Shown here piece by piece: positions 1 to 9,148 of a stretch of 64,000 bases of DNA. This DNA is from Euwallacea fornicatus (lineage: Eukaryota > Arthropoda > Insecta > Coleoptera > Curculionidae), in NCBI RefSeq assembly GCF_040115645.1, contig NW_027096030.1, positions 124,001 through 188,000 on the forward strand, read 5' to 3'. Both the position numbers and the translations under genes were made by a program. Position 1 is the first letter of the stretch. Each line of letters begins with the position of its first letter. The notes beneath the pieces are model-generated. The model was not told the DNA's origin. It searched no databases and saw only the letters and a list, made by a program, of their open reading frames with translations.

Positions 1-14
1 GACACTTTGTTTAA

Positions 15-22
15 CAAATTTG
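15..22. repeat. Palindrome CAAATTTG in 5'-type-1 monomers
   Basis: This is a perfect 8-bp palindrome in monomers whose 5' block reads TTTAACAAATTTGG. It is broken in the other main type, which has GGAATTTGG at the same place. It is the first of several short dyads in the monomer. Confidence 0.7.
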
Positions 23-48
23 GTCCTCATTTGCCGAAGTTATCGAGC

Positions 49-61
49 TTCAAAATTTGAA
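49..61. repeat. 13-bp dyad TTCAAA-N-TTTGAA
   Basis: Two 6-bp arms surround a single central base. The two commonest alleles in the array, TTCAAAATTTGAA and TTCAAAGTTTGAA, differ only at that central base, so the dyad survives in most monomers. It is broken in derived variants such as AAATGTGAA (58126, 58301, 58830 and others in the right-hand part) and TTCGAAATTTG (for example 16409, 18169, 23801). Confidence 0.8.
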
Positions 62-65
62 AAGT

Positions 66-80
66 CACACAAGTTGTGTG
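66..80. repeat. 15-bp dyad CACACAA-G-TTGTGTG
   Basis: Two 7-bp arms flank a central G, four bases after the preceding dyad. It is the longest short inverted repeat in the monomer and is intact in most copies. Exceptions include the GTCCCACAAG class (one arm base changed), CACAAGCTGTGTG, CACAAAAGTTGTG and CACATGTTGTG. If extruded it would leave almost no loop, so a strand-level dyad or a dimeric protein site is more plausible than a stable hairpin. Confidence 0.8.
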
Positions 81-127
81 TTTGAGCACATAAAGTACTA
101 TTTTTTTTGGAAATTCAACAAGATGTA

Positions 128-135
128 ATCATGAT
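128..135. repeat. Palindrome ATCATGAT, conserved hinge between variable blocks
   Basis: This perfect 8-bp palindrome occurs in nearly all monomers and sits directly before the 3' variable block. Rare exceptions include GCAATGATGATG (21591, 28455, 32327, 39015), GCAACCATGATG (e.g. 2762, 39896) and GCAATCATTATG (41653, 42006). Monomers that switch from one 3' type to another do so around this conserved stretch. Confidence 0.75.
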
Positions 136-156
136 GAGTTGTGACATCTTCAAAAT

Positions 157-165
157 CTCGTCGAG
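157..165. repeat. Dyad CTCG-T-CGAG near the monomer end
   Basis: Two 4-bp arms surround a central T. They carry two of the four CpG sites of the monomer. The alternative 3' type reads GATCTCGTCGATCCG here, which replaces this dyad with an AGATCT palindrome and a GATC pair, so dyad symmetry is kept in a different form. Confidence 0.6.
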
Positions 166-1570
166 CTGATTAATTTGACACTTTCTTTAAGGAATTTGGT
201 ACTCATTTTCCGAAGTTATCGAGCTTCAAAATTTGAAAAGTCACACAAGTTGTGTGTTTGGGCACATAAAGTACTATTTTTTTGGAAATTCAACACGATG
301 CAATCATGATGAGGTGTGACATCTTCAAAATCTCGTCGAGCTGATTAATTTGACACTTTCTTTAAGGAATTTGGTACTCATTTTCCGAAGTTATCGAGCT
401 TCAAAATTTGAAAAGTCACACAAGTCGTGTGTTTGGGCACATAAAGTACTATTTTTCTTGGAAATTCAACAAGATGCAATCATGATGAGGTGTGACATCT
501 TCAAAATCTCGTCGAGCTGATTAATTTGACACTTTCTTTAAGGAATTTGGTACTCATTTTCCGAAGTTATCGAGCTTCAAAATTTGAAAAGTCACACAAG
601 CTGTGTGTTTGAGCACATAAAGTACTATTTTTTTTGGAAATTCAACAAGATGTAATCATGATGAGTTGTGACATCTTCAAAATCTCGTCGAGCTGATTAA
701 TTTGACACTTTCTTTAAGGAATTTGGTCCTCATTTGCCGAAGTTATCGAGCTTCAAAGTTTGAAAAGTCACACAAGTTGTGTGTTTGAGCACATAAAGTA
801 CTATTTTTTTTGGAGATTCAACAAGATGCAATCATGATGAGGTGTGACATCTTCAAAATCTCGTCGAGCTGATTAATTTGACACTTTGTTTAAGGAATTT
901 GGTACTCATTTTCCGAAGTTATCGAGCTTCAAAATTTGAAAAGTCACAAAAGTTGTGTGTTTGGGCACATAAAGTACTATTTTTCTTGGAAATTCAACAA
1001 GATGCAATCATGATGTGTTGTGTCATCTTTAAAATCTCGTCGAGCTGATTAATTTGACACTTTGTTTAACAAATTTGGTCCTCATTTGCCGAAGTTATCG
1101 AGCTTCAAAGTTTGAAAAGTCACACAAGTTGTGTGTTTGAGCACATAAAGTACTATTTTTCTAGAAAATTCAACGTGATGCAATCATGATGTTTCATGTC
1201 ATTTTAAAGATCTCGTCGATCCGATTAATTTGACACTTTGTTTAACAAATTTGGTCCTCATTTGCCGAAGTTATCGAGCTTCAAAGTTTGAAAAGTCACA
1301 CAAGTTGTGTGTTTGAGCACATAAAGTACTATTTTTCTTAAAAATGCAACAAGATGCAATCATGATGTGTTGTGACATCTTTAAAATCTCGTCGAGCTGA
1401 TTAATTTGACACTTTGTTTAACAAATTTGGTCCTCATTTGCCGAAGTTATCGAGCTTCAAAGTTTGAAAAGTCACACAAGTTGTGTGTTTGAACACATAA
1501 AGTACTATTTTTCTAGAAAATTCAACGTGATGCAATCATGATGTTTCATGTCATTTTAAAGATCTCGTCG

Positions 1571-2273
1571 ATCCGATTAATTTGACACTTTGTTTAACAA
1601 ATTTGGTCCTCATTTGCCGAAGTTATCGAGCTTCAAAGTTTGAAAAGTCACACAAGTTGTGTGTTTGAGCACATAAAGTACTATTTTTCTTGGAAATTCA
1701 ACAAGATGCAATCATGATGAGGTGTGACATCTTCAAAATCTCGTTGAGGTGATTAATTTGACACTTTGTTTAAGGAATTTGGTACTCACTTGCCGAAGTT
1801 ATCGAGCTTCAAAATTTGAAAAGTCCCACAAGTTGTGTGTTTGAGCTCATAAAGTACTATTTTTCTAGGAAATTCAACAAGATGCAATCATGATGAGTTG
1901 TGACATCTTCAAAATCTCGTCGAGCTGATTAATTTGACACTTTATTTAAGGAATTTGGTCCTCATTTGCCGAAGTTATCGAGCTTCAAAGTTTGAAAAGT
2001 CACACAAGTTGTGTGTTTGAGCACATAAAGTACTATTTTTCTTAAAAATTCAACAAGATGCAATCATGATGTGTTGTGACATCTTTAAAATCTCGTCGAG
2101 CTGATTAATTTGACACTTTGTTTAACAAATTTGGTCCTCATTTGCCGAAGTTATCGAGCTTCAAAGTTTGAAAAGTCACACAAGTTGTGTGTTTGAGCAC
2201 ATAAAGTACTATTTTTCTAGAAAATTCAACTTGATGCAATCATGATGTTTCATGTCATTTTAAAGATCTCGTC
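1571..2273 (+). repeat. Four-monomer insertion within HOR-A unit 1
   Basis: Units 2 to 3 read from the CTAGAAAATTC monomer straight into GTCGAGCTG and the GGTTATAAAATTGG monomer (near 4560 and 6848). Unit 1 instead switches to GTCGATCCG near 1571, adds 703 bp, then rejoins at the same GTCGAGCTG context near 2273. The added block contains its own GTCCCAC/GAGCTC monomer (1760-1935), so it looks copied from elsewhere in the same array. Unequal exchange adding four monomers in register is the simplest explanation. Loss of four monomers from an ancestral 17-mer is the alternative. Confidence 0.8.
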
Positions 2274-2287
2274 GAGCTGATTAATTT

Positions 2288-2462
2288 GACACTTTGGTTA
2301 TAAAATTGGTCCTCATTTGCCAAAGTTATCGAGCTTCAAAATTTGAAAAGTCACACAAGTTGTGTGTTTGAGCACATAAAGTACTATTTTTCTTAAAAAT
2401 TCAACAAGATGCAATCATGATGTGTTGTGACATCTTCAAAATCTCGTTGAGGTGATTAATTT
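2288..2462 (+). repeat. 175-bp variant monomer (GGTTATAAAATTGG), HOR-A unit 1
   Basis: Its 5' block reads TTTGGTTATAAAATTGG and is one base shorter than the usual form. It also carries TTTGCCAAAG in place of TTTGCCGAAG. The same allele recurs at 4575, 6862 and 15836. Together these four copies supply half of all indels in the window. Confidence 0.9.
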
Positions 2463-2990
2463 GACACTTTGTTTAAGGAATTTGGTACTCACTTGCCGAA
2501 GTTATCGAGCTTCAAAATTTGAAAAGTCCCACAAGTTGTGTGTTTGAGCTCATAAAGTACTATTTTTCTAGGAAATTCAACAAGATGCAATCATGATGAG
2601 TTGTGACATCTTCAAAATCTCGTCGAGCTGATTAATTTGACACTTTGTTTAAGAAATTTGGTACTCATTTGCCGAAGTTATCGAGCTTCAAAGTTTGAAA
2701 AGTCACACAAGTTGTGTGTTTGAGCACATAAAGTACTATTTTTTTTGGAGATTCAACAAGATGCAACCATGATGAGGTGTGACATCTTCAAAATCTCGTC
2801 GAGCTGATTAATTTGACATTTTGTTTAACAAATTTGGTCCTCACTTGCCGAAGTTATCGAGCTTCAAAGTTTGAAAAGTCACACAAGTTGTGTGTTTGAG
2901 CACATAAAGTACTATTTTTCTAGAAAATTCAACGTGATGCAATCATGATGTTTCATGTCATTTTAAAGATCTCGTCGATCCGATTAATTT

Positions 2991-5277
2991 GACACTTTGT
3001 TTAACAAATTTGGTCCTCATTTGCCGAAGTTATCGAGCTTCAAAATTTGAAAAGTCACACAAGTTGTGTGTTTGAGCACATAAAGTACTATTTTTTTTGG
3101 AAATTCAACAAGATGTAATCATGATGAGTTGTGACATCTTCAAAATCTCGTCGAGCTGATTAATTTGACACTTTCTTTAAGGAATTTGGTACTCATTTTC
3201 CGAAGTTATCGAGCTTCAAAATTTGAAAAGTCACACAAGTTGTGTGTTTGGGCACATAAAGTACTATTTTTCTTGGAAATTCAACACGATGCAATCATGA
3301 TGAGGTGTGACATCTTCAAAATCTCGTCGAGCTGATTAATTTGACACTTTCTTTAAGGAATTTGGTACTCATTTTCCGAAGTTATCGAGCTTCAAAATTT
3401 GAAAAGTCACACAAGTTGTGTGTTTGGGCACATAAAGTACTATTTTTCTTGGAAATTCAACAAGATGCAATCATGATGAGGTGTGACATCTTCAAAATCT
3501 CGTCGAGCTGATTAATTTGACACTTTCTTTAAGGAATTTGGTACTCATTTTCCGAAGTTATCGAGCTTCAAAATTTGAAAAGTCACACAAGCTGTGTGTT
3601 TGAGCACATAAAGTACTATTTTTTTTGGAAATTCAACAAGATGTAATCATGATGAGTTGTGACATCTTCAAAATCTCGTCGAGCTGATTAATTTGACACT
3701 TTCTTTAAGGAATTTGGTCCTCATTTGCCGAAGTTATCGAGCTTCAAAGTTTGAAAAGTCACACAAGTTGTGTGTTTGAGCACATAAAGTACTATTTTTT
3801 TTGGAGATTCAACAAGATGCAATCATGATGAGGTGTGACATCTTCAAAATCTCGTCGAGCTGATTAATTTGACACTTTGTTTAAGGAATTTGGTACTCAT
3901 TTTCCGAAGTTATCGAGCTTCAAAATTTGAAAAGTCACAAAAGTTGTGTGTTTGGGCACATAAAGTACTATTTTTCTTGGAAATTCAACAAGATGCAATC
4001 ATGATGTGTTGTGTCATCTTTAAAATCTCGTCGAGCTGATTAATTTGACACTTTGTTTAACAAATTTGGTCCTCATTTGCCGAAGTTATCGAGCTTCAAA
4101 GTTTGAAAAGTCACACAAGTTGTGTGTTTGAGCACATAAAGTACTATTTTTCTAGAAAATTCAACGTGATGCAATCATGATGTTTCATGTCATTTTAAAG
4201 ATCTCGTCGATCCGATTAATTTGACACTTTGTTTAACAAATTTGGTCCTCATTTGCCGAAGTTATCGAGCTTCAAAGTTTGAAAAGTCACACAAGTTGTG
4301 TGTTTGAGCACATAAAGTACTATTTTTCTTAAAAATGCAACAAGATGCAATCATGATGTGTTGTGACATCTTTAAAATCTCGTCGAGCTGATTAATTTGA
4401 CACTTTGTTTAACAAATTTGGTCCTCATTTGCCGAAGTTATCGAGCTTCAAAGTTTGAAAAGTCACACAAGTTGTGTGTTTGAACACATAAAGTACTATT
4501 TTTCTAGAAAATTCAACGTGATGCAATCATGATGTTTCATGTCATTTTAAAGATCTCGTCGAGCTGATTAATTTGACACTTTGGTTATAAAATTGGTCCT
4601 CATTTGCCAAAGTTATCGAGCTTCAAAATTTGAAAAGTCACACAAGTTGTGTGTTTGAGCACATAAAGTACTATTTTTCTTAAAAATTCAACAAGATGCA
4701 ATCATGATGTGTTGTGACATCTTCAAAATCTCGTTGAGGTGATTAATTTGACACTTTGTTTAAGGAATTTGGTACTCACTTGCCGAAGTTATCGAGCTTC
4801 AAAATTTGAAAAGTCCCACAAGTTGTGTGTTTGAGCTCATAAAGTACTATTTTTCTAGGAAATTCAACAAGATGCAATCATGATGAGTTGTGACATCTTC
4901 AAAATCTCGTCGAGCTGATTAATTTGACACTTTGTTTAAGAAATTTGGTACTCATTTGCCGAAGTTATCGAGCTTCAAAGTTTGAAAAGTCACACAAGTT
5001 GTGTGTTTGAGCACATAAAGTACTATTTTTTTTGGAGATTCAACAAGATGCAACCATGATGAGGTGTGACATCTTCAAAATCTCGTCGAGCTGATTAATT
5101 TGACATTTTGTTTAACAAATTTGGTCCTCACTTGCCGAAGTTATCGAGCTTCAAAGTTTGAAAAGTCACACAAGTTGTGTGTTTGAGCACATAAAGTACT
5201 ATTTTTCTAGAAAATTCAACGTGATGCAATCATGATGTTTCATGTCATTTTAAAGATCTCGTCGATCCGATTAATTT
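2991..5277 (+). repeat. HOR-A unit 2 (13 monomers, 2287 bp)
   Basis: This unit runs from the GACACTTTGTTTAAC monomer with AAAATTTG and TAATCATGATGAG to the matching point at 5278. Its length is 13 x 176 minus the one-base loss in the GGTTATAAAATTGG monomer. I saw no difference from unit 3 by eye, which suggests very recent duplication or conversion. Confidence 0.9.
4575..4749 (+). repeat. 175-bp variant monomer, HOR-A unit 2
   Basis: Same GGTTATAAAATTGG and GCCAAAG allele as the monomer at 2288, at the corresponding place of unit 2. Confidence 0.9.
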
Positions 5278-7564
5278 GACACTTTGTTTAACAAATTTGG
5301 TCCTCATTTGCCGAAGTTATCGAGCTTCAAAATTTGAAAAGTCACACAAGTTGTGTGTTTGAGCACATAAAGTACTATTTTTTTTGGAAATTCAACAAGA
5401 TGTAATCATGATGAGTTGTGACATCTTCAAAATCTCGTCGAGCTGATTAATTTGACACTTTCTTTAAGGAATTTGGTACTCATTTTCCGAAGTTATCGAG
5501 CTTCAAAATTTGAAAAGTCACACAAGTTGTGTGTTTGGGCACATAAAGTACTATTTTTCTTGGAAATTCAACACGATGCAATCATGATGAGGTGTGACAT
5601 CTTCAAAATCTCGTCGAGCTGATTAATTTGACACTTTCTTTAAGGAATTTGGTACTCATTTTCCGAAGTTATCGAGCTTCAAAATTTGAAAAGTCACACA
5701 AGTTGTGTGTTTGGGCACATAAAGTACTATTTTTCTTGGAAATTCAACAAGATGCAATCATGATGAGGTGTGACATCTTCAAAATCTCGTCGAGCTGATT
5801 AATTTGACACTTTCTTTAAGGAATTTGGTACTCATTTTCCGAAGTTATCGAGCTTCAAAATTTGAAAAGTCACACAAGCTGTGTGTTTGAGCACATAAAG
5901 TACTATTTTTTTTGGAAATTCAACAAGATGTAATCATGATGAGTTGTGACATCTTCAAAATCTCGTCGAGCTGATTAATTTGACACTTTCTTTAAGGAAT
6001 TTGGTCCTCATTTGCCGAAGTTATCGAGCTTCAAAGTTTGAAAAGTCACACAAGTTGTGTGTTTGAGCACATAAAGTACTATTTTTTTTGGAGATTCAAC
6101 AAGATGCAATCATGATGAGGTGTGACATCTTCAAAATCTCGTCGAGCTGATTAATTTGACACTTTGTTTAAGGAATTTGGTACTCATTTTCCGAAGTTAT
6201 CGAGCTTCAAAATTTGAAAAGTCACAAAAGTTGTGTGTTTGGGCACATAAAGTACTATTTTTCTTGGAAATTCAACAAGATGCAATCATGATGTGTTGTG
6301 TCATCTTTAAAATCTCGTCGAGCTGATTAATTTGACACTTTGTTTAACAAATTTGGTCCTCATTTGCCGAAGTTATCGAGCTTCAAAGTTTGAAAAGTCA
6401 CACAAGTTGTGTGTTTGAGCACATAAAGTACTATTTTTCTAGAAAATTCAACGTGATGCAATCATGATGTTTCATGTCATTTTAAAGATCTCGTCGATCC
6501 GATTAATTTGACACTTTGTTTAACAAATTTGGTCCTCATTTGCCGAAGTTATCGAGCTTCAAAGTTTGAAAAGTCACACAAGTTGTGTGTTTGAGCACAT
6601 AAAGTACTATTTTTCTTAAAAATGCAACAAGATGCAATCATGATGTGTTGTGACATCTTTAAAATCTCGTCGAGCTGATTAATTTGACACTTTGTTTAAC
6701 AAATTTGGTCCTCATTTGCCGAAGTTATCGAGCTTCAAAGTTTGAAAAGTCACACAAGTTGTGTGTTTGAACACATAAAGTACTATTTTTCTAGAAAATT
6801 CAACGTGATGCAATCATGATGTTTCATGTCATTTTAAAGATCTCGTCGAGCTGATTAATTTGACACTTTGGTTATAAAATTGGTCCTCATTTGCCAAAGT
6901 TATCGAGCTTCAAAATTTGAAAAGTCACACAAGTTGTGTGTTTGAGCACATAAAGTACTATTTTTCTTAAAAATTCAACAAGATGCAATCATGATGTGTT
7001 GTGACATCTTCAAAATCTCGTTGAGGTGATTAATTTGACACTTTGTTTAAGGAATTTGGTACTCACTTGCCGAAGTTATCGAGCTTCAAAATTTGAAAAG
7101 TCCCACAAGTTGTGTGTTTGAGCTCATAAAGTACTATTTTTCTAGGAAATTCAACAAGATGCAATCATGATGAGTTGTGACATCTTCAAAATCTCGTCGA
7201 GCTGATTAATTTGACACTTTGTTTAAGAAATTTGGTACTCATTTGCCGAAGTTATCGAGCTTCAAAGTTTGAAAAGTCACACAAGTTGTGTGTTTGAGCA
7301 CATAAAGTACTATTTTTTTTGGAGATTCAACAAGATGCAACCATGATGAGGTGTGACATCTTCAAAATCTCGTCGAGCTGATTAATTTGACATTTTGTTT
7401 AACAAATTTGGTCCTCACTTGCCGAAGTTATCGAGCTTCAAAGTTTGAAAAGTCACACAAGTTGTGTGTTTGAGCACATAAAGTACTATTTTTCTAGAAA
7501 ATTCAACGTGATGCAATCATGATGTTTCATGTCATTTTAAAGATCTCGTCGATCCGATTAATTT
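5278..7564 (+). repeat. HOR-A unit 3 (13 monomers, 2287 bp)
   Basis: This is a tandem copy of the preceding unit with the same 2287-bp length and the same order of variants. The landmark GACATTTTG falls at 2815, 5102 and 7389, each 2287 bp apart. Confidence 0.9.
6862..7036 (+). repeat. 175-bp variant monomer, HOR-A unit 3
   Basis: Same GGTTATAAAATTGG and GCCAAAG allele, 2287 bp after the unit 2 copy. Confidence 0.9.
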
Positions 7565-9148
7565 GACACTTTGTTTAACAAATTTGGTCCTCATTTGCCG
7601 AAGTTATCGAGCTTCAAAATTTGAAAAGTCACACAAGTTGTGTGTTTGAGCACATAAAGTACTATTTTTTTTGGAAATTCAACAAGATGTAATCATGATG
7701 AGTTGTGACATCTTCAAAATCTCGTCGAGCTGATTAATTTGACACTTTCTTTAAGGAATTTGGTACTCATTTTCCGAAGTTATCGAGCTTCAAAATTTGA
7801 AAAGTCACACAAGTTGTGTGTTTGGGCACATAAAGTACTATTTTTCTTGGAAATTCAACACGATGCAATCATGATGAGGTGTGACATCTTCAAAATCTCG
7901 TCGAGCTGATTAATTTGACACTTTCTTTAAGGAATTTGGTACTCATTTTCCGAAGTTATCGAGCTTCAAAATTTGAAAAGTCACACAAGTTGTGTGTTTG
8001 GGCACATAAAGTACTATTTTTCTTGGAAATTCAACAAGATGCAATCATGATGAGGTGTGACATCTTCAAAATCTCGTCGAGCTGATTAATTTGACACTTT
8101 CTTTAAGGAATTTGGTACTCATTTTCCGAAGTTATCGAGCTTCAAAATTTGAAAAGTCACACAAGCTGTGTGTTTGAGCACATAAAGTACTATTTTTTTT
8201 GGAAATTCAACAAGATGTAATCATGATGAGTTGTGACATCTTCAAAATCTCGTCGAGCTGATTAATTTGACACTTTCTTTAAGGAATTTGGTCCTCATTT
8301 GCCGAAGTTATCGAGCTTCAAAGTTTGAAAAGTCACACAAGTTGTGTGTTTGAGCACATAAAGTACTATTTTTTTTGGAGATTCAACAAGATGCAATCAT
8401 GATGAGGTGTGACATCTTCAAAATCTCGTCGAGCTGATTAATTTGACACTTTGTTTAAGGAATTTGGTACTCATTTTCCGAAGTTATCGAGCTTCAAAAT
8501 TTGAAAAGTCACAAAAGTTGTGTGTTTGGGCACATAAAGTACTATTTTTCTTGGAAATTCAACAAGATGCAATCATGATGTGTTGTGTCATCTTTAAAAT
8601 CTCGTCGAGCTGATTAATTTGACACTTTGTTTAACAAATTTGGTCCTCATTTGCCGAAGTTATCGAGCTTCAAAGTTTGAAAAGTCACACAAGTTGTGTG
8701 TTTGAGCACATAAAGTACTATTTTTCTAGAAAATTCAACGTGATGCAATCATGATGTTTCATGTCATTTTAAAGATCTCGTCGATCCGATTAATTTGACA
8801 CTTTGTTTAACAAATTTGGTCCTCATTTGCCGAAGTTATCGAGCTTCAAAGTTTGAAAAGTCACACAAGTTGTGTGTTTGAGCACATAAAGTACTATTTT
8901 TCTTAAAAATGCAACAAGATGCAATCATGATGTGTTGTGACATCTTTAAAATCTCGTCGAGCTGATTAATTTGACACTTTGTTTAACAAATTTGGTCCTC
9001 ATTTGCCGAAGTTATCGAGCTTCAAAGTTTGAAAAGTCACACAAGTTGTGTGTTTGAACACATAAAGTACTATTTTTCTAGAAAATTCAACGTGATGCAA
9101 TCATGATGTTTCATGTCATTTTAAAGATCTCGTCGATCCGATTAATTT
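7565..9148 (+). repeat. HOR-A unit 4, truncated after nine monomers
   Basis: The unit follows units 2 and 3 at a 2287-bp offset until about 9137. There GTCGATCCG replaces the expected GTCGAGCTG and the GGTTAT monomer does not follow. From this point the array continues with region B monomers. The junction is inside a monomer and does not disturb the 176-bp register. Confidence 0.85.

Larger units (their letters stand above)
1..176 (+). repeat. Representative 176-bp monomer
   Basis: This is the first complete monomer and a convenient reference for numbering. Its G+C count is 58 of 176 (33%), with four CpG sites. In order it has a 5' variable block (positions 9-34), a conserved core CCGAAGTTATCGAGCTTC (35-52), two adjacent dyads (49-61, 66-80), the label site GAGCACATAAAGTACTA (84-100), a T-rich tract (101-108), the conserved ATCATGAT palindrome (128-135), a 3' variable block (136-167) and the GATTAATTT end. 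The 5' block belongs to the AACAAATTTGGTCCTC type, and the 3' block to the GAGTTGTGACATCTTC type. Because 176 leaves a remainder of 2 when divided by 3, successive copies fall in different reading frames, which argues against coding. Confidence 0.95.
1..2990 (+). repeat. HOR-A unit 1, expanded (17 monomers)
   Basis: This unit has the same monomer order as the two 13-monomer units that follow, plus four additional monomers. It is 2990 bp long, which equals 17 x 176 minus two single-base losses (near 287 and near 2297). Outside the four-monomer insertion the differences I noticed from unit 2 are the T loss near 287 and a T-to-C change at 425 (AAGTCGTGTG). The window may begin inside a longer run of this HOR. 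Confidence 0.88.

Noticed and set aside
100..108. T-rich tract as an RNA polymerase III or intrinsic terminator
   Set aside because: The tract occurs in every monomer. There are no internal promoter boxes and no stable hairpin directly before it.
9137..9148. Transposon insertion at the end of HOR-A
   Set aside because: The change in pattern is between known monomer types and keeps the 176-bp register. There are no terminal repeats, no target-site duplication and no foreign sequence, so it is a recombination junction within the satellite.
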